A stretch of DNA of 64,000 nt from Haliea sp. (GTDB lineage: Bacteria; Pseudomonadota; Gammaproteobacteria; Pseudomonadales; Halieaceae): assembly GCA_016704305.1 (NCBI GenBank), contig JADJAL010000008.1:1-64000 (forward strand), in the 5' to 3' direction. The notes beneath the pieces are model-generated. The model was not told the DNA's origin, made no database searches, and was given only the letters and a program-made list of their open reading frames with translations. Shown here one piece after another: positions 62,543 through 64,000 of this stretch (positions are counted from its first letter, which is position 1; each line of letters begins with the position of its first letter). Made by a program: the position numbers and the translations under genes.

Positions 62543-63025
62543 ATGCCATCGTTTGATGTTGTTTCGGAAGTCGATCTGCACCAGTTGACCAATGCCGTTG
62601 ACCAGGCGGCGCGGATCGTCGCCAACCGCTTCGACTTCAAGGGCGTCAATGCATCCTTCGAGCGCGATGTGCGCAGCGTGGTGATGACGGCGGAGGCGGA
62701 GTTCCAGGTGACGCAGATGGAGGACATGCTGCGCAGCGCGCTGATCAAGTGCGACATTGATCCGGCGGCAATGGACTGTGGCGAGATACAAAGCAGTGGC
62801 AAGACAGTGCGCCAGACGGTGGTGCTGCGTCACGGCCTGGACGCCGCGATAAGCAGGGCCATCGTCAAGCACATCAAGGACGCGAAGATGAAAGTGCAGG
62901 CGCAGATCCAGGGTGACCAGGTGCGCGTCACAGGCAAGAAGCGCGATGACCTGCAGCAGGTCATCGCAGCGTTGAAAAAAGAAGACTTTGGCGCGCCGCT
63001 GCAGTTCACCAACTTTCGCGATTAG
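62543..63025 (+). CDS. yajQ: YajQ family nucleotide-binding protein
   Basis: 160 residues (E. coli YajQ 163). MPSFDVVSEVDLHQLTNAVDQA, NRFDFKG and the C-terminal KKRDDLQQVIAAL then FGAPLQFTNFRD are diagnostic. YajQ proteins bind nucleotides, and in Xanthomonas and Pseudomonas a member binds cyclic di-GMP and affects virulence genes. ATG follows AGGAG. The stop overlaps the end of the convergent gene by four bases. Confidence 0.95.
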   Translation: MPSFDVVSEVDLHQLTNAVDQAARIVANRFDFKGVNASFERDVRSVVMTAEAEFQVTQMEDMLRSALIKCDIDPAAMDCGEIQSSGKTVRQTVVLRHGLDAAISRAIVKHIKDAKMKVQAQIQGDQVRVTGKKRDDLQQVIAALKKEDFGAPLQFTNFRD

Positions 63026-63909
63026 GCGGCAGACTTTTCCAGCATCGAGTTCAACTCGGCCAATTTCTGCCCAATGGTTGGCGCATCAAGGATGGGTTTC
63101 TCCAGCGCCATGTACCACAGCACTTCCAGGTAGCGATAAACACAACCGTATCGATACAGCGTGCCGCGCTCCCAGTCATTCGGCGCGCGCCCCAGATAGC
63201 TATGGAGCAGGGCTTCTGTCGTGTGCTCAGGCAGGGAATCGCCATTCACGATCACTGCGATGTCGTACCAGGGGCTGGCCATGGCGCAGTACTCCCAATC
63301 GATGGACCACAGTTTGCCCCCGCTGTAAATGCGGTTGGCGCGTAGCAGGTCATTGTGGCAAAGCACGGATTCCCCGGGTTGCCGGCTGATATCCTCCAGC
63401 AAGCGGGACACCTTTTCGCCGTGCTGCCGCAGTTCATCTCCCTGCGTGCGATCCATGTGCTCAAGCTGTTTTTCATAGCGCAAGATTCGATCCGCCAGAT
63501 TCAGGCGATGATGCCTGGGAGGTAACCTGTGTATGCGATGCAGCAATCGCGCGATGTCATCAACGTCCAGCTCCTGCGCATGGTCCAGGGGCAGGTAGTC
63601 ACTGACCAGGGTCCCCAGGTCGGGATTGAAGTAGCACGGTCGCGGCGTCAGGCCGGCATCGTAAGCATCTTTCAACGCGCGCCATTCGGTTTGGCGACAC
63701 AGCCCGAAAGAGGCGGGCGTGAAGCCGTCTATGCGGATCACGAAATGTTGTTCCGATTCCACCAGCACGCTGTAATTACTGATCCCCGCGGTAAGGACTT
63801 TAACGATGGTTGGCGCGCGGGTCACCACCGGGGCGCAGTTCCACTGCGGCCATTGGGCGAGCGTTTGGTCCAGCTTCAGACGGACCGTTGGTGGCAGCGA
63901 TTGAAGCAT
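63022..63909 (-). CDS. APH/choline-kinase-like phosphotransferase
   Basis: 295 residues from ATG 63909, which has GAGGGG upstream; the frame is open beyond, to 63987. The catalytic loop CHNDLLRANRI (H-D-x4-N) and the metal-binding IDWEYCAMASPWYDIAV are intact, so it is an active-looking aminoglycoside-phosphotransferase-fold kinase. Choline/ethanolamine or thiamine kinases share this pattern. The substrate cannot be assigned, and no pathway genes are adjacent. It is convergent with yajQ. Confidence 0.85.
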   Translation of the reverse strand: MLQSLPPTVRLKLDQTLAQWPQWNCAPVVTRAPTIVKVLTAGISNYSVLVESEQHFVIRIDGFTPASFGLCRQTEWRALKDAYDAGLTPRPCYFNPDLGTLVSDYLPLDHAQELDVDDIARLLHRIHRLPPRHHRLNLADRILRYEKQLEHMDRTQGDELRQHGEKVSRLLEDISRQPGESVLCHNDLLRANRIYSGGKLWSIDWEYCAMASPWYDIAVIVNGDSLPEHTTEALLHSYLGRAPNDWERGTLYRYGCVYRYLEVLWYMALEKPILDAPTIGQKLAELNSMLEKSAA

Positions 63910-64000
63910 GGATGGCCCCTCAGGATTGCATCGCAAGTATAGGCCGCTTACACTCCTTATCCAATAACAACCGACCCCGTTCGCCATTCCGCCGGGGCAT

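Noticed and set aside
63910..64000. Longer N-terminus of the APH-type kinase (to 63987)
   Set aside because: The extra residues show no family similarity, and the ATG at 63909 has its own good ribosome-binding site.

Overview
This window is a high-GC chromosomal segment of a Gammaproteobacterium. The gene order tuf - tRNA-Trp - secE - nusG - rplKAJL - rpoBC, the complete mraZ-to-ftsZ (dcw) cluster, the secA - argJ - mutT run and pilBCD-coaE resemble pseudomonads and marine cellvibrionad/Halieaceae-type relatives. That placement is an inference from gene order and protein style, not from a search. No phage, CRISPR array or complete insertion sequence is visible. The non-coding signals of interest are palindromic REP-like elements and one MITE-like inverted repeat.

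Layout. 1-12650: end of tuf, tRNA-Trp, secE, nusG, rplK, rplA, an L10 autoregulatory leader, rplJ, rplL, rpoB, rpoC and a strong terminator. 12700-13140: RNase P RNA with a palindromic insert in one arm. 13427-30350: a sigma70 promoter and MraZ box, then mraZ, rsmH, ftsL, ftsI, murE, murF, mraY, murD, ftsW, murG, murC, ddlB, ftsQ, ftsA and ftsZ, nearly all overlapping or abutting. 30576-35959: an M23 peptidase, secA, argJ and mutT; lpxC, usually next to ftsZ, is not here. 35960-36488: a gene-free repeat tract. 36489-42187 (minus strand): coaE, pilD, pilC, pilB, a pilin and a HAMP-domain membrane protein. 42574-48099 (plus): a sigma54 promoter, the pilin gene pilA, two tandem paralogous multi-membrane-span/TPR proteins resembling GT-C glycosyltransferases, and a polyprenyl-phosphate-type GT2 glycosyltransferase. 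48192-51503 (minus): malate synthase G and a LysR regulator. 51708-52003: MITE-like element. 52124-57348: rraA-like gene, nadC (minus), ampD, an FHA-domain sigma54 activator and a membrane Ser/Thr kinase. 57386-64000: ketopantoate reductase, modABC, a damaged porin gene, yajQ and an APH-type kinase.

How the genes work together. The first half is the core information-processing and cell-wall/division machinery, transcribed in one direction. The second half adds a type IV pilus assembly block whose neighbouring plus-strand genes look like a pilin glycosylation cassette: acceptor pilin, lipid-linked sugar donor synthase and two membrane transferases. It also carries a probable phospho-signalling pair (FHA-type bEBP plus kinase). 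These two are the best candidates for undescribed biology.

Sequence quality. Ten genes, including the essential nusG, rpoC, secA and nadC, are interrupted by single-base indels, many in G/C runs, while both sides of each break stay fully conserved. I read these as sequence errors rather than pseudogenes, so coordinates of those genes are given for the whole gene across the break.
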